64,000 bases of DNA from JAWLFI01 sp964627995 (GTDB taxonomy: Bacteria; Bacteroidota; Bacteroidia; Chitinophagales; Saprospiraceae), in contig CAZVLN010000007.1 of the NCBI GenBank assembly GCA_964627995.1, forward strand, positions 17,326-81,325. Reading direction: 5' to 3'. The position numbers were made by a program, and so were the translations under genes. Shown here in pieces: positions 35,901 through 44,550 of the stretch; within the stretch, counting starts at the first letter, position 1; each line of letters begins with the position of its first letter. Under the pieces are notes generated by a model. That model did no database searches, was not told the DNA's origin, and saw only the letters and a list, made by a program, of their open reading frames with translations.

Positions 35901-37820
35901 ATGTTAGACGTAATTGATCTTAGTTTACATTTTGGTGATAGAGCTATTGCTAAGTCTCTTAGTTTTTCTGTTAGAAGAAAAGAGCGTGCGGGATTAGTGG
36001 GTAAAAATGGTGCCGGAAAATCGACCTTGTTGAAATTAATTTCGGGTGAACTTAAAGCCGACGATGGTCAAATATCTATCGAAAAAAGTGCCACCCTGGG
36101 ATATTTGCATCAAGATCTTAATTCCTTAACAAATAAAAGCGTTCGCCAAGAGATTAAATCTGCTCTTTCCATTTTAGAATCTCTGAAAAATGAATATGAA
36201 AGTATCCAAAAGGAAATGGCTGTCAGAACGGACTATGAGAGCGACAGTTATATGAAGTTACTGGATAGATTTGATCAGGTACAAACGAAATATTTATACT
36301 ATGATCCCGATCAAATTGAAAAGAAAGTAGAATTAATTGCCACTGGCTTAGGATTTAAAAGAGATCAACTAGATGAGTCCGTAGAAATCTTAAGTGGGGG
36401 GTGGAAAATGAGAGTTGAGTTAGCCAAACTTTTGATTCAACAGCCAGACCTATTGTTATTAGATGAACCTACTAACCACCTCGACATTGAATCTATTATT
36501 TGGATGGAAAGTTGGCTTACTAACTATGATGGAGCTTCAATCATTATTTCACATGACATTGAATTTTTGAATAACACAACAAATCGCACCTTAGAAATAG
36601 TCAATGGCAAAATACGTGATTATCCTTTTCATTATTCAAAATATAAAAAGGTTCGAGCAGAAGAAATGGAACAACTTCAAAATGCGTACGATAATCAACA
36701 GAGATTGATCAAACAGAAGGAACAAACCATAGATCGTTTTAAAGCAAAAGCTACCAAGGCAAAGATGGCCCAAAGTATGATCAAAGAGTTAGAGCGAATG
36801 GACCGATTGGATCCGCCTGATGAAGATTCTAAACTCATCAATATTAAATTTCCAGACCCTACTAGATCGGGGGCTGTCGTTTATGAAGCTCACAATTTGG
36901 GGCATGCCTATGATGATAATCAGGTATTTTCTGGTTTGAATATAAAAATTGAGCGAGGGGATCGAATTGCATTCGTAGGACAAAATGGTCAAGGAAAATC
37001 TACCTTAGCTAAAATTATTGCAGGAGAATTGACACCCTCTGAAGGTCAATTAAAGAAAGGGCATAACGTTGATTTAGGCTATTTTGCTCAGAATCAAGCT
37101 GAAAAGCTCAATCCAAATCAAACTGTTCAAGAAGTGGCGGAATCTGCTGCGAGTCACAAAACACTGTCTAAGGTTCGTAGTATTTTAGGAGCGTTTTTAT
37201 TCCCGGGTGAAGAAGTAGAAAAAAAGGTTAATGTTCTTTCTGGAGGGGAACGCTCCAGACTTGCTATTTCCCTATTAATGCATGACAACTATAATGTTTT
37301 ATTATTAGATGAGCCTACAAACCACCTAGATATTTATTCAAAAGAGGTGCTTAAAACCGCACTGCAAACCTATGATGGGACGTTATTAATTATTTCACAT
37401 GATAGGAGCTTTTTGAATGACTTGACTCAAAAGACGCTTTCTTTTCGCGATGGTGAAATCAAGCTGCATCTGGACAACGTAGAGACTTACCTTAAAAATC
37501 AGAGAATACAAGACATGAGAGCTCTGGAAATGAACTCCCAGAAAAACTCTAATTCAAAACCAACCGAAAAGAAAAAGGTGTCTAAATCTAATATAACGGA
37601 GGATGAAAAGCGAGCAATCCGAAAGAAGGCCTCAATTATAGAACGAGAGATCACAAAACTTGATTCCCGATTGGAAAAAATTGAATATCAGATGTCAGCT
37701 AAAGATTTTTACGAATCGGAAGATGCAGAGAGGATCGGGAAAAAATATTCCTCTTTAAAACAAGAGCAAGAGGAAAAGGAAGAAGAATGGGAGCGCTTGG
37801 TTAGTGAATTGGATGGCTAA
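35901..37820 (+). CDS. ABC-F family ATPase (ribosome-associated)
   Basis: 639 aa from the ATG at 35901, 4 nt after yqgE; frame extension upstream lies within yqgE and is rejected. Two ABC modules: GKNGAGKST (34-42), LSGGWKMR and LLLLDEPTNHLD in the first; GQNGQGKST, LSGGERSR and LLLDEPTNHLD in the second. Between them is the basic helical linker (about 235-300) that reaches the ribosomal P/E region in ABC-F proteins, and a C-terminal coiled coil (about 560-639) resembles that of Uup/YdiF-type members. There are no membrane segments. Its role is translation or quality control rather than transport; the precise subfamily is not assigned. Confidence 0.93.
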   Translation: MLDVIDLSLHFGDRAIAKSLSFSVRRKERAGLVGKNGAGKSTLLKLISGELKADDGQISIEKSATLGYLHQDLNSLTNKSVRQEIKSALSILESLKNEYESIQKEMAVRTDYESDSYMKLLDRFDQVQTKYLYYDPDQIEKKVELIATGLGFKRDQLDESVEILSGGWKMRVELAKLLIQQPDLLLLDEPTNHLDIESIIWMESWLTNYDGASIIISHDIEFLNNTTNRTLEIVNGKIRDYPFHYSKYKKVRAEEMEQLQNAYDNQQRLIKQKEQTIDRFKAKATKAKMAQSMIKELERMDRLDPPDEDSKLINIKFPDPTRSGAVVYEAHNLGHAYDDNQVFSGLNIKIERGDRIAFVGQNGQGKSTLAKIIAGELTPSEGQLKKGHNVDLGYFAQNQAEKLNPNQTVQEVAESAASHKTLSKVRSILGAFLFPGEEVEKKVNVLSGGERSRLAISLLMHDNYNVLLLDEPTNHLDIYSKEVLKTALQTYDGTLLIISHDRSFLNDLTQKTLSFRDGEIKLHLDNVETYLKNQRIQDMRALEMNSQKNSNSKPTEKKKVSKSNITEDEKRAIRKKASIIEREITKLDSRLEKIEYQMSAKDFYESEDAERIGKKYSSLKQEQEEKEEEWERLVSELDG

Positions 37821-37856
37821 AAATGTCTTAGTACATGACAATATTCATGAATCGAT

Positions 37857-38576
37857 TTATTTTATCGAGGACCATTTAGTTAACTGGTTCTTTAATGCTT
37901 TTAGATCTTTTGGATAATCAGCCTCGAAATGAATCCGTTTTTTGGTTGTCGGGTGGGAGAGGGTCAGAATTTTTGCATGAAGAGGTGTTCGACTTAATAA
38001 AGGCTGTTCTTCATTATTCTTTCCCGATCGGTAGTTCCTTTTGATAGTTGAAAGGAAAAAGCGATCGCGATTTCCATAAACCGGATCTACAATTAGGGGG
38101 CAACCAATATGTGAGGCGTGAATACGAGCTTGATGGGTTCTTCCAGTAAGTAGTTCAAACTCTAATATGCTATGAGCTTGAAATTTTTGAAGCACTTTAT
38201 ATGCAGTTTGTGAAGGCTTTCCAGTTTTGTGAATTATACTTTTCCCATCTGATCGTTTTAAAATAGGCTCATCGATAATTCCATCACTCTCGGGAGGATG
38301 CCCGTCGCAAAAAAGATGATAAATCTTTGTTACATTTCTGTTTTGGAATTGAAGACTTAAACTACGATGTGCTTCTTCGGTCTTGGCAAAACAAATTAGT
38401 CCAGAAGTATCTTTATCTAGTCGATGAACAACATAAATTGTATCGAATCTATTCTCCAGATAAGATTTTAGGTTGAATTTTTCTGGTTTAAATCTATCTG
38501 GAATACTCAAGGTATTAGGAGACTTATTTATTACAATAATCTCTTCATCTTCGTAAAGAATTTCTACTTTTTTCAT
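37857..38576 (-). CDS. RluA-family pseudouridine synthase
   Basis: 239 aa. Catalytic D54 lies in the HRLDKDTSGL motif, and LLTGRTHQARIHASHIGCPLIVDPVYG is the conserved uridine-pocket segment. There is no S4 domain, so it is a short member of the RluA/RluC/RluD group. It would pseudouridylate rRNA or tRNA; which position is not apparent. Its ATG overlaps the stop of the fused RibF gene (ATGA), so both are co-translated. Confidence 0.93.
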   Translation of the reverse strand: MKKVEILYEDEEIIVINKSPNTLSIPDRFKPEKFNLKSYLENRFDTIYVVHRLDKDTSGLICFAKTEEAHRSLSLQFQNRNVTKIYHLFCDGHPPESDGIIDEPILKRSDGKSIIHKTGKPSQTAYKVLQKFQAHSILEFELLTGRTHQARIHASHIGCPLIVDPVYGNRDRFFLSTIKRNYRSGKNNEEQPLLSRTPLHAKILTLSHPTTKKRIHFEADYPKDLKALKNQLTKWSSIK

Positions 38577-40579
38577 GAGGGTTTTACCTTTGTATAGGTC
38601 TTTTTGTTCCGAATGAAATAATTAAATACGATGCTTTTTCGCAATCGTACATTGCCTACTTCGGATTTAAGATTTCTCGTGTTTCTAATGTCTCGAACTC
38701 TTCTAGCTGTTTGTTTTCTCTTTGATATTAGTGCGGGTAAATTCTTTATAATATAGCCATAAGCTTTAAGTATAGATCTAGCAGCTCCATACTTCTTTTC
38801 TTTCGCATATTTTAGAGCAGCGACTAGATCCAGCATAATTCTAAGAGGTCCAAGCCATATAAACTTAGCACCAGGCTCATTTTTGATAAGCGTCATGATA
38901 TTATTCCTAAAATTTAAATAAACTTTATGAGGGTTTACGTAAGAAAGAGTTCCTCCACCTAAATGATATACAATTGAGGTTGGTTCATAATAAATTTTGT
39001 ATCCCGCTCGGAGTAGTCTCCAGGATAAATCAATTTCCTCCTGATGGGCGAAATAACTAATGTCAAATCCTCCAGCTCTGTAAAATAAATCTGATTTAAT
39101 AAGCATTGCTGCTCCACTGGCCCAAAATATGGGTACAGGATTGTCATACTGTCCCGAGTCCTTTTCAACTGTATCAAATATTCGTCCACGGCAAAATGGA
39201 TAGCCCAAAATATCTAATTCACCTCCGGCTGCACCAGCATATTCGAAGGAGTCTGTATCTTTTAATGACTTAATTTTAGGTTGTACAGCTATTATATCCG
39301 GATCTGATTCTATTCTGTTTAATAAGGGCTCCAACCATCCTGAAGTCACCTTAACATCATTATTTAGAAGAATGAAGTATTCTGACTCAATTCCATTGAG
39401 CCCTTCATTATATCCTGCAGCAAACCCTAAATTTTTATCTAATGAGATAATTGAAATTTGAGGATATTGGGACTTAAGCCAAGAAAGAGACTCATCAGAA
39501 GAGGCGTTATCTATAATAAAAATTTCTGCGATTTCTAAAGGTGTACTTGATAGGAGAGTGGGCAAATATTCTTTCAAATGGGAAATGCCATTATAATTAA
39601 GCAGGACAACAGCTACTGATTTAGAGACCCCTCCAGATATGGCCTTTTTTTTTTCTAATTGCTTCCTGGCTTCAACCTGGTCAAGTCTAAGTTGATGTCT
39701 CAGTTCGTTTAACTCATTGAATTTCTCATCCTTTCGAATAAAAGAAACAAAACGGATAATTAGGTCTTCTCCGTAGATGTTTTTATCAAAATTAAATATA
39801 TTAACTTCAATTAAGGGAGCCCCTGAGGAGCTTACACTAGGCTTTGTGCCGTAGTAGAGCATCGCGCCATAAACTTCACCTTGGTACTCTACAGTCGCAC
39901 TATAAATCCCAAAGGGTGGTAGAAGTTTAAGCTTATGATTCACTCTAACATTGGCAGTTGGAAAACCTAATTGATGCCCTAATTTATTTCCATGCTCGAC
40001 GACTCCCATTAAAGCGTAATTATGCCCTAATAAGGCATTAGCTATATCAATTTGTCCTTCAGATAAAGCTTTTCGAATTTTGGTAGAACTAATAGATATT
40101 TCTTTTATGCTTTGCTTTTCGATCTCTATTACTTCAAAACCAAGTTGTTTACTATATTGTCTAAGCAGACTAACATCGCCTTCGCGGTTCCTACCAAATT
40201 TATGATCGTATCCGATCACCACACAGGACGGGCGGAATCTTTTGTAAATAAAGTTCTCTACGTATTCTTCCGGATGAAGTTGAGAGAACTCTACTGTAAA
40301 GGGTACAATAACTAGATGGTCGACATCTAGTTTCCTGATTTCTTCAATTTTCTCCCTTTTTAAGGTTAACAGCTCCAGTGAATCATCTTGTGGAAAGATT
40401 ACAGATCGAGGGTGCGGACTAAAGGTAACTACTATACTTTCTCCATTAACTTGATGGGCTAATTTCTTTAGATGCTTGAATATTGTTTTATGTCCTTGAT
40501 GCACGCCATCAAAAGATCCTATGGTAATAACGGCATTCTTAAATTCTGGTAGCCGTTCAATATCTTCGTGAATAATCAT
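38573..40579 (-). CDS. ribF: Fusion: riboflavin kinase/FAD synthetase + GT2 glycosyltransferase
   Basis: A 668-aa single frame joining two unrelated proteins. Residues 1-305 are a full RibF: adenylyltransferase GSFDGVHQGHK (H-x-G-H), ISSTKIR, and the kinase HQLGFPTANV segment. Residues about 320-560 are a GT2-type glycosyltransferase with VAVVLLNYNG, DNASSDES, LLNNDVKV and the GGFDISYFAHQEEIDLSWRL acceptor region; the tail (600-668) is very basic. RibF alone is usually about 310 aa and soluble. The junction is LEKKKAISGGVSKS, encoded by a run of ten A (complement of 39645-39654). No ATG, GTG or TTG occurs in the linker to start the second enzyme separately. Either a true fusion, or two genes whose frame depends on this tract. 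Confidence 0.85.
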   Translation of the reverse strand: MIIHEDIERLPEFKNAVITIGSFDGVHQGHKTIFKHLKKLAHQVNGESIVVTFSPHPRSVIFPQDDSLELLTLKREKIEEIRKLDVDHLVIVPFTVEFSQLHPEEYVENFIYKRFRPSCVVIGYDHKFGRNREGDVSLLRQYSKQLGFEVIEIEKQSIKEISISSTKIRKALSEGQIDIANALLGHNYALMGVVEHGNKLGHQLGFPTANVRVNHKLKLLPPFGIYSATVEYQGEVYGAMLYYGTKPSVSSSGAPLIEVNIFNFDKNIYGEDLIIRFVSFIRKDEKFNELNELRHQLRLDQVEARKQLEKKKAISGGVSKSVAVVLLNYNGISHLKEYLPTLLSSTPLEIAEIFIIDNASSDESLSWLKSQYPQISIISLDKNLGFAAGYNEGLNGIESEYFILLNNDVKVTSGWLEPLLNRIESDPDIIAVQPKIKSLKDTDSFEYAGAAGGELDILGYPFCRGRIFDTVEKDSGQYDNPVPIFWASGAAMLIKSDLFYRAGGFDISYFAHQEEIDLSWRLLRAGYKIYYEPTSIVYHLGGGTLSYVNPHKVYLNFRNNIMTLIKNEPGAKFIWLGPLRIMLDLVAALKYAKEKKYGAARSILKAYGYIIKNLPALISKRKQTARRVRDIRNTRNLKSEVGNVRLRKSIVFNYFIRNKKTYTKVKPS

Positions 40580-40739
40580 AGTGTAAAAATAGCTAAATCA
40601 TGATGATTAGAAGAACTTAAGGTCTGTTCTAAGTAAATATAATCCGTGGATTATTTGTAATAGAGAATAAGCACTATTACATTCAAGTATAAAACTTAGC
40701 CAAATAAAATATGTTATTAAATAAATGTAAATTCTTCAG

Positions 40740-41834
40740 ATGAAAAAAGACAGCATATTAGAAATCCTCAGTAATGTTTCCGTACCTAATATTGGTCAGA
40801 ATGTAATGACCTTAGGATGGTTAAAGAATATTCGAATTGAAGGTAACCAAGTCTACTGTGACCTCACCATTCCAATGGAACGTGCCGATATAAAAGATGA
40901 TTTAAATTTCAGTTTAATTGGAGCTATACAAGATAAATTCCCCTCTGCTGATGTACATATACATTTTACGACATCGATGATGGATAATAGTGCTCCAGCT
41001 AAAGATTTAGGGCCTATAAGTGGTGTCAAGAATATCATAGCAGTAGGTTCGGGAAAAGGAGGAGTAGGTAAATCTACTGTTTCTATGAATTTAGCTTTAG
41101 GTCTAAAATCATTGGGAGCGAGTGTAGGCATACTTGACGCAGATTTATATGGTCCGTCTATTCCCACAATGCTGGGTATTGGAGGAGAGAGGCCAAAGGT
41201 AAAGATTGTAAGCGGTAAGAATATGATCGTACCTATTAAAAAGTACGGTATACACGCCATGTCTATAGGTCTTGTTGTAGATCCCGAGCAAGCAGTAGTA
41301 TTAAGGGGGCCGCGATTAGCTGGTATAATTAAACAGTTTTTTAACGAATGTGCCTGGCCAAAATTAGATTACTTAATAGTGGATTTACCTCCTGGGACAG
41401 GAGATATTCAGCTTACCATGGTTCAAACTGTCCCTGTAACAGGAGCAATAATGGTTACTACTCCCCAAGAGGTGGCATATGCTGATGCTTTAAAAGCTAT
41501 GAACATGTTTAAACTTGAACAGATACAGGTTCCAGTTATTGGTGTAGTCGAAAACATGTCGTGGTTTAGTCCTATCGACATGCCTGATAAGAGATACCAG
41601 CTTTTTGGTGAAGGCGGTGGAAAACGCCTGGCAAAAGTTGGAAATACGGTTCTGCTTGGTCAGGTTCCACTCATACAGGGTATTCGGGAAGGGAGTGATA
41701 TTGGGGAACCAATTATGACCCTAAAAGAACACCCCGGACAAGAGTATTTTCTTAACTTAGCAAAAAATACCGCTCGACAGACAGCTATTCGAAATGAGAG
41801 TATAGATCCAACGAAAGCTGTCAATATTCAATAA
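40740..41834 (+). CDS. mrp: Mrp/ApbC family Fe-S cluster carrier P-loop ATPase
   Basis: 364 aa: an N-terminal MIP18/DUF59 domain (about 5-90), then the deviant Walker A GKGGVGKST at 105-113 with ILDADLYGPSIP and the LPPGTGDIQLT switch. Mrp proteins dimerise and transfer Fe-S clusters. Most carry a CxxC near the C-terminal GEGGG stretch for cluster binding; here the region reads MSWFSPIDMPDKRYQLFGEGGG, without cysteines. The nfu-like gene 20 nt downstream encodes a CxxC scaffold and may supply the cluster instead. Confidence 0.93.
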   Translation: MKKDSILEILSNVSVPNIGQNVMTLGWLKNIRIEGNQVYCDLTIPMERADIKDDLNFSLIGAIQDKFPSADVHIHFTTSMMDNSAPAKDLGPISGVKNIIAVGSGKGGVGKSTVSMNLALGLKSLGASVGILDADLYGPSIPTMLGIGGERPKVKIVSGKNMIVPIKKYGIHAMSIGLVVDPEQAVVLRGPRLAGIIKQFFNECAWPKLDYLIVDLPPGTGDIQLTMVQTVPVTGAIMVTTPQEVAYADALKAMNMFKLEQIQVPVIGVVENMSWFSPIDMPDKRYQLFGEGGGKRLAKVGNTVLLGQVPLIQGIREGSDIGEPIMTLKEHPGQEYFLNLAKNTARQTAIRNESIDPTKAVNIQ

Positions 41835-41854
41835 GCTAATAAATTTTCAATATT

Positions 41855-42133
41855 ATGGATTTAGGTTCAAAGAAAAAGTTGTTAGAAAAAATAAATACTG
41901 CACTGGATGAAGTAAGGCCTCACCTTGCTGTTGATGGTGGAAATATAGAAGTGGTAGATGTAACAGATGAAGGTATAGTAAAAATAAAATGGCTTGGTAC
42001 ATGTGAAACCTGCTCAATGAGTGCTATGACAATGAAAGCAGGGGTAGAGGAAACAATCAAATCCAAGATCAAAGGAATAAAAGGGGTCGTTGCAGTAAAC
42101 GGCGCTTTTACCTCTGAACTTCCTTCTGTATGA
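41855..42133 (+). CDS. NifU C-terminal domain (Nfu-type) Fe-S scaffold
   Basis: 92 aa, close to the bare Nfu domain. The cluster-binding CxxC is C50-x2-C53 in LGTCETCSMS, preceded by the VDGGNIEVVDV strand pair typical of the family. Two such proteins bridge one [4Fe-4S] cluster. It lies between mrp and pyrF; the link with mrp makes sense as one Fe-S delivery unit. The stop overlaps the pyrF start by 4 nt. Confidence 0.94.
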   Translation: MDLGSKKKLLEKINTALDEVRPHLAVDGGNIEVVDVTDEGIVKIKWLGTCETCSMSAMTMKAGVEETIKSKIKGIKGVVAVNGAFTSELPSV

Positions 42134-42942
42134 ATCGAAAAGACCTTGAGCAACATATAATAAACAGGGTTTCGTGCCTCTGTATAGGTCTGGACTCAGA
42201 CTTTACAAAAATCCCAGATCACCTTACTGCAGATCACACTGGGGTTTTACAGTTTAATAAAGAAATTATTGATGCCACCAGAGAATTGTGTGTTGCCTAT
42301 AAACTAAATAGTGCTTTTTATGAGGTATTAGGCCCTGAAGGTTGGTCTGTAATGAAAGAAACTATTGAGTACATTGGCTCTGAGCATTTTATCATAGCTG
42401 ATGCAAAACGGGGTGACATAGGTAATACTGCTATTCAATATGCGATCACTTTTTTCGATCATCTTGGTGCTGACGCTATAACACTAAGTCCTTACATGGG
42501 CGGAGATAGCTTGAGCCCATTTCTCGCCTATGATGATAAATGGAGCATTATTCTAGCTCTAACTTCTAATCCAGGCTCTTCTGATTTCCAGTGGCAACAA
42601 TCGAATGGTAAGTATTTATATGAGCACGTAACTGAAACAGTAAAAGAAATCGGTTCTCCCGAAAATACCATGTTTGTTGTGGGGGGAACACGAAAGGAAG
42701 ATTTAGAGGCTATGCGGGCGATCTGTCCAAAGCATTTCTTCTTGGTGCCTGGTGTAGGAAAACAGGGGGGAACTGTAGCCTCTGTTATGCAAGCAGGTTC
42801 AGATCAGTCAAATTCTTATGGGCTACTTATCAATTCTTCACGATCCATCATATTCTCTTCATCCGGTAAAGATTTTGCAGAAGCTGCCAAAGCATCCGCC
42901 AAAGAATTACAGTTACAGATGTCTGAGTTTATAAAGGAATAA
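42130..42942 (+). CDS. pyrF: Orotidine 5'-phosphate decarboxylase
   Basis: 270 aa, final step of UMP synthesis. The catalytic array is D91, K93 and D96 in IADAKRGDIGNTA; FVVGGTRKEDLEAM and the LVPGVGKQGG phosphate-binding loop complete the barrel. The length, longer than enteric PyrF, places it in the second subfamily (about 270 aa). It begins ATGA-coupled to the nfu gene. Its end overlaps the convergent nuclease gene by 14 nt. Confidence 0.95.
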   Translation: MNRKDLEQHIINRVSCLCIGLDSDFTKIPDHLTADHTGVLQFNKEIIDATRELCVAYKLNSAFYEVLGPEGWSVMKETIEYIGSEHFIIADAKRGDIGNTAIQYAITFFDHLGADAITLSPYMGGDSLSPFLAYDDKWSIILALTSNPGSSDFQWQQSNGKYLYEHVTETVKEIGSPENTMFVVGGTRKEDLEAMRAICPKHFFLVPGVGKQGGTVASVMQAGSDQSNSYGLLINSSRSIIFSSSGKDFAEAAKASAKELQLQMSEFIKE

Positions 42943-44299
42943 TGTTGTATTTTTTTCGTCTCATTGATAATTCCCTAAAAATCACCTTATTGGTATAGCT
43001 CGTGCCTGAATAGGGAAAAGAATGGTTTTCTAGCTCTTCCAGAGAATGTATAGACTCCTGATTGCTAAGCTCTCCAAAGGCAGTGCATATTCCTGATTGT
43101 ATTTTTATAAACCCAATAGAATTTTCATTTGAAAGTGACTCCCAAATTATCTGGTCATTGGGAAAATATTGAGAAATCTGATTTTCTAACAGATCAATAG
43201 ATATTGGTTCTTCCATGTTTTCTGGGATTGGACAACTATTGGTTTGACGTTTCCAGCATTTTGATTGAGTTTTATCTTGAATACGGCAAGCGCATAAGCC
43301 TAAATCCCTGGAAACATTTTCTAAGTGCGCATACGCGTGTTTCCGTTGTCCAAACTCAGCAATAACTTCCCATTTCTGCTTTTCCGCTCGCGTATGAGTA
43401 TGGACCTTAAAAAAAGTGTTATTTGACTTTTGATGTTTCACAATAACATATGGAAATGATGTACGCTTCTGCGCTTTATTAATTGGGGGATTATATTTCT
43501 TTATGTATTGATCTTCCTTTAATAAGGCGATTAGGTTTCCGGGTGTAAGTTCATATTCTATATGATGAACAGATCGTAAAAGTTGGCTCGTTTTTTTACC
43601 CCCTTTTCCGAAGTGCTCAAATATTCTGCGCTTAATATTATCGCTTTTCCCAATATAAGCGAATTCGTTATTATCGTCCATAAGAAAATAGACACCTGGT
43701 TTCTCAGGTAACTTGTGTAGATCCTCAATCGAAATATTTTGGGGTAATCTTGCAGATTGTAGCCCAAAATTTACGAGGTGTTTAATTTCAGCAGGAGTAT
43801 TGGTTTTCTGCTGAAAACTAAGTAATAAAAATTCTGCAGTAGCCTGTGCATCACCTAAAGCTCTATGCCGGTCTGTCATATTCAGGTTGAAGCGCTTAAC
43901 CAATTTACTAAGCCCATGTGATTTATACTCAGGGTAGAGCTTCCTTGATAATTGAACGGTGCATAGTCGACGAGAGGAGAAAGCGTATCCGAGTTGTTGG
44001 AACTCATATCTCAAAAAGTTGTAATCAAAATTTACATTATGAGCTACAAAAATCCGCCCCTTAAGTTTGAGGACAATATCTTTTGCTATTTCAAAAAATT
44101 TGGGGGCCGCTTTTACGGCTTCATTTGATATGCCAGTCATATTTGCTATAAAGGGTGGTATAGACCGCTCAGGATTCACTAAAGACTCATATCGGTCAGT
44201 AACTTCTCCATCGGTAATAATCACTATTCCAATCTCGATAATTCGATCTCTGGAAGGTAAACCACCTGTAGTCTCTAAATCTACTACTGCAAACTCCAT
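42929..44299 (-). CDS. DnaQ-type 3'-5' exonuclease fused to GIY-YIG (UvrC-like) nuclease
   Basis: 456 aa from the ATG complementary to 44297-44299; an in-frame TTG two codons earlier is the only extension. The exonuclease domain (about 1-165) has D7 and E9 in VDLETTGG and H145/D150 in HRALGDAQATAEF. The GIY-YIG domain follows, with GVYFLMD (202-208) and YIGKSDNIKRRIFEHF (215-230). The C-terminal part resembles the UvrC/Cho middle region, with clustered cysteines (CACRI; CWKRQTNSC). This architecture is widespread in Bacteroidota and is thought to serve DNA repair; the exact role is unclear. Island C lies upstream. Confidence 0.92.
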   Translation of the reverse strand: MEFAVVDLETTGGLPSRDRIIEIGIVIITDGEVTDRYESLVNPERSIPPFIANMTGISNEAVKAAPKFFEIAKDIVLKLKGRIFVAHNVNFDYNFLRYEFQQLGYAFSSRRLCTVQLSRKLYPEYKSHGLSKLVKRFNLNMTDRHRALGDAQATAEFLLLSFQQKTNTPAEIKHLVNFGLQSARLPQNISIEDLHKLPEKPGVYFLMDDNNEFAYIGKSDNIKRRIFEHFGKGGKKTSQLLRSVHHIEYELTPGNLIALLKEDQYIKKYNPPINKAQKRTSFPYVIVKHQKSNNTFFKVHTHTRAEKQKWEVIAEFGQRKHAYAHLENVSRDLGLCACRIQDKTQSKCWKRQTNSCPIPENMEEPISIDLLENQISQYFPNDQIIWESLSNENSIGFIKIQSGICTAFGELSNQESIHSLEELENHSFPYSGTSYTNKVIFRELSMRRKKYNIIPL

Positions 44300-44429
44300 G
44301 CTCAACTATTAAGAGCACAAAGATAAAAAGATAAATATGTACTTATATCATCATAAGTACAAGTTATTATTAAAATAGATTAAAAGTAGCTTCTTAGCAT
44401 TAATCCATAAGCAGGCTTAATTGGTTGGG

Positions 44430-44549
44430 TAAGCGCTGCGAAGGGACAGGTCTCTTAAAAAGAGACCTGTGTACGAGTTTACGAGTACCGAATGAATATG
44501 GAGCCCGGATGCATAGCGGCCGGGCTGACTAAAGGAAGCCCGGCTACCC
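44430..44549. repeat. GC-rich intergenic island with perfect hairpins (island C)
   Basis: It sits between the glycerophosphodiesterase stop (44551) and the nuclease start. ACAGGTCTCT (44446-44455) pairs perfectly with AGAGACCTGT (44461-44470); AGCCCGG (44502-44508) pairs with CCGGGCT (44520-44526), and AGCCCGG recurs at 44537-44543. GCGCTGCGAAGG at 44433 and GATGCATAGCGGCC at 44508 resemble words in island A (GAGCTGCGAAGCATAGCGACC). There is no coding frame of interest. The first hairpin lacks the T-run of a normal terminator. Confidence 0.55.
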
Positions 44550-44550
44550 C

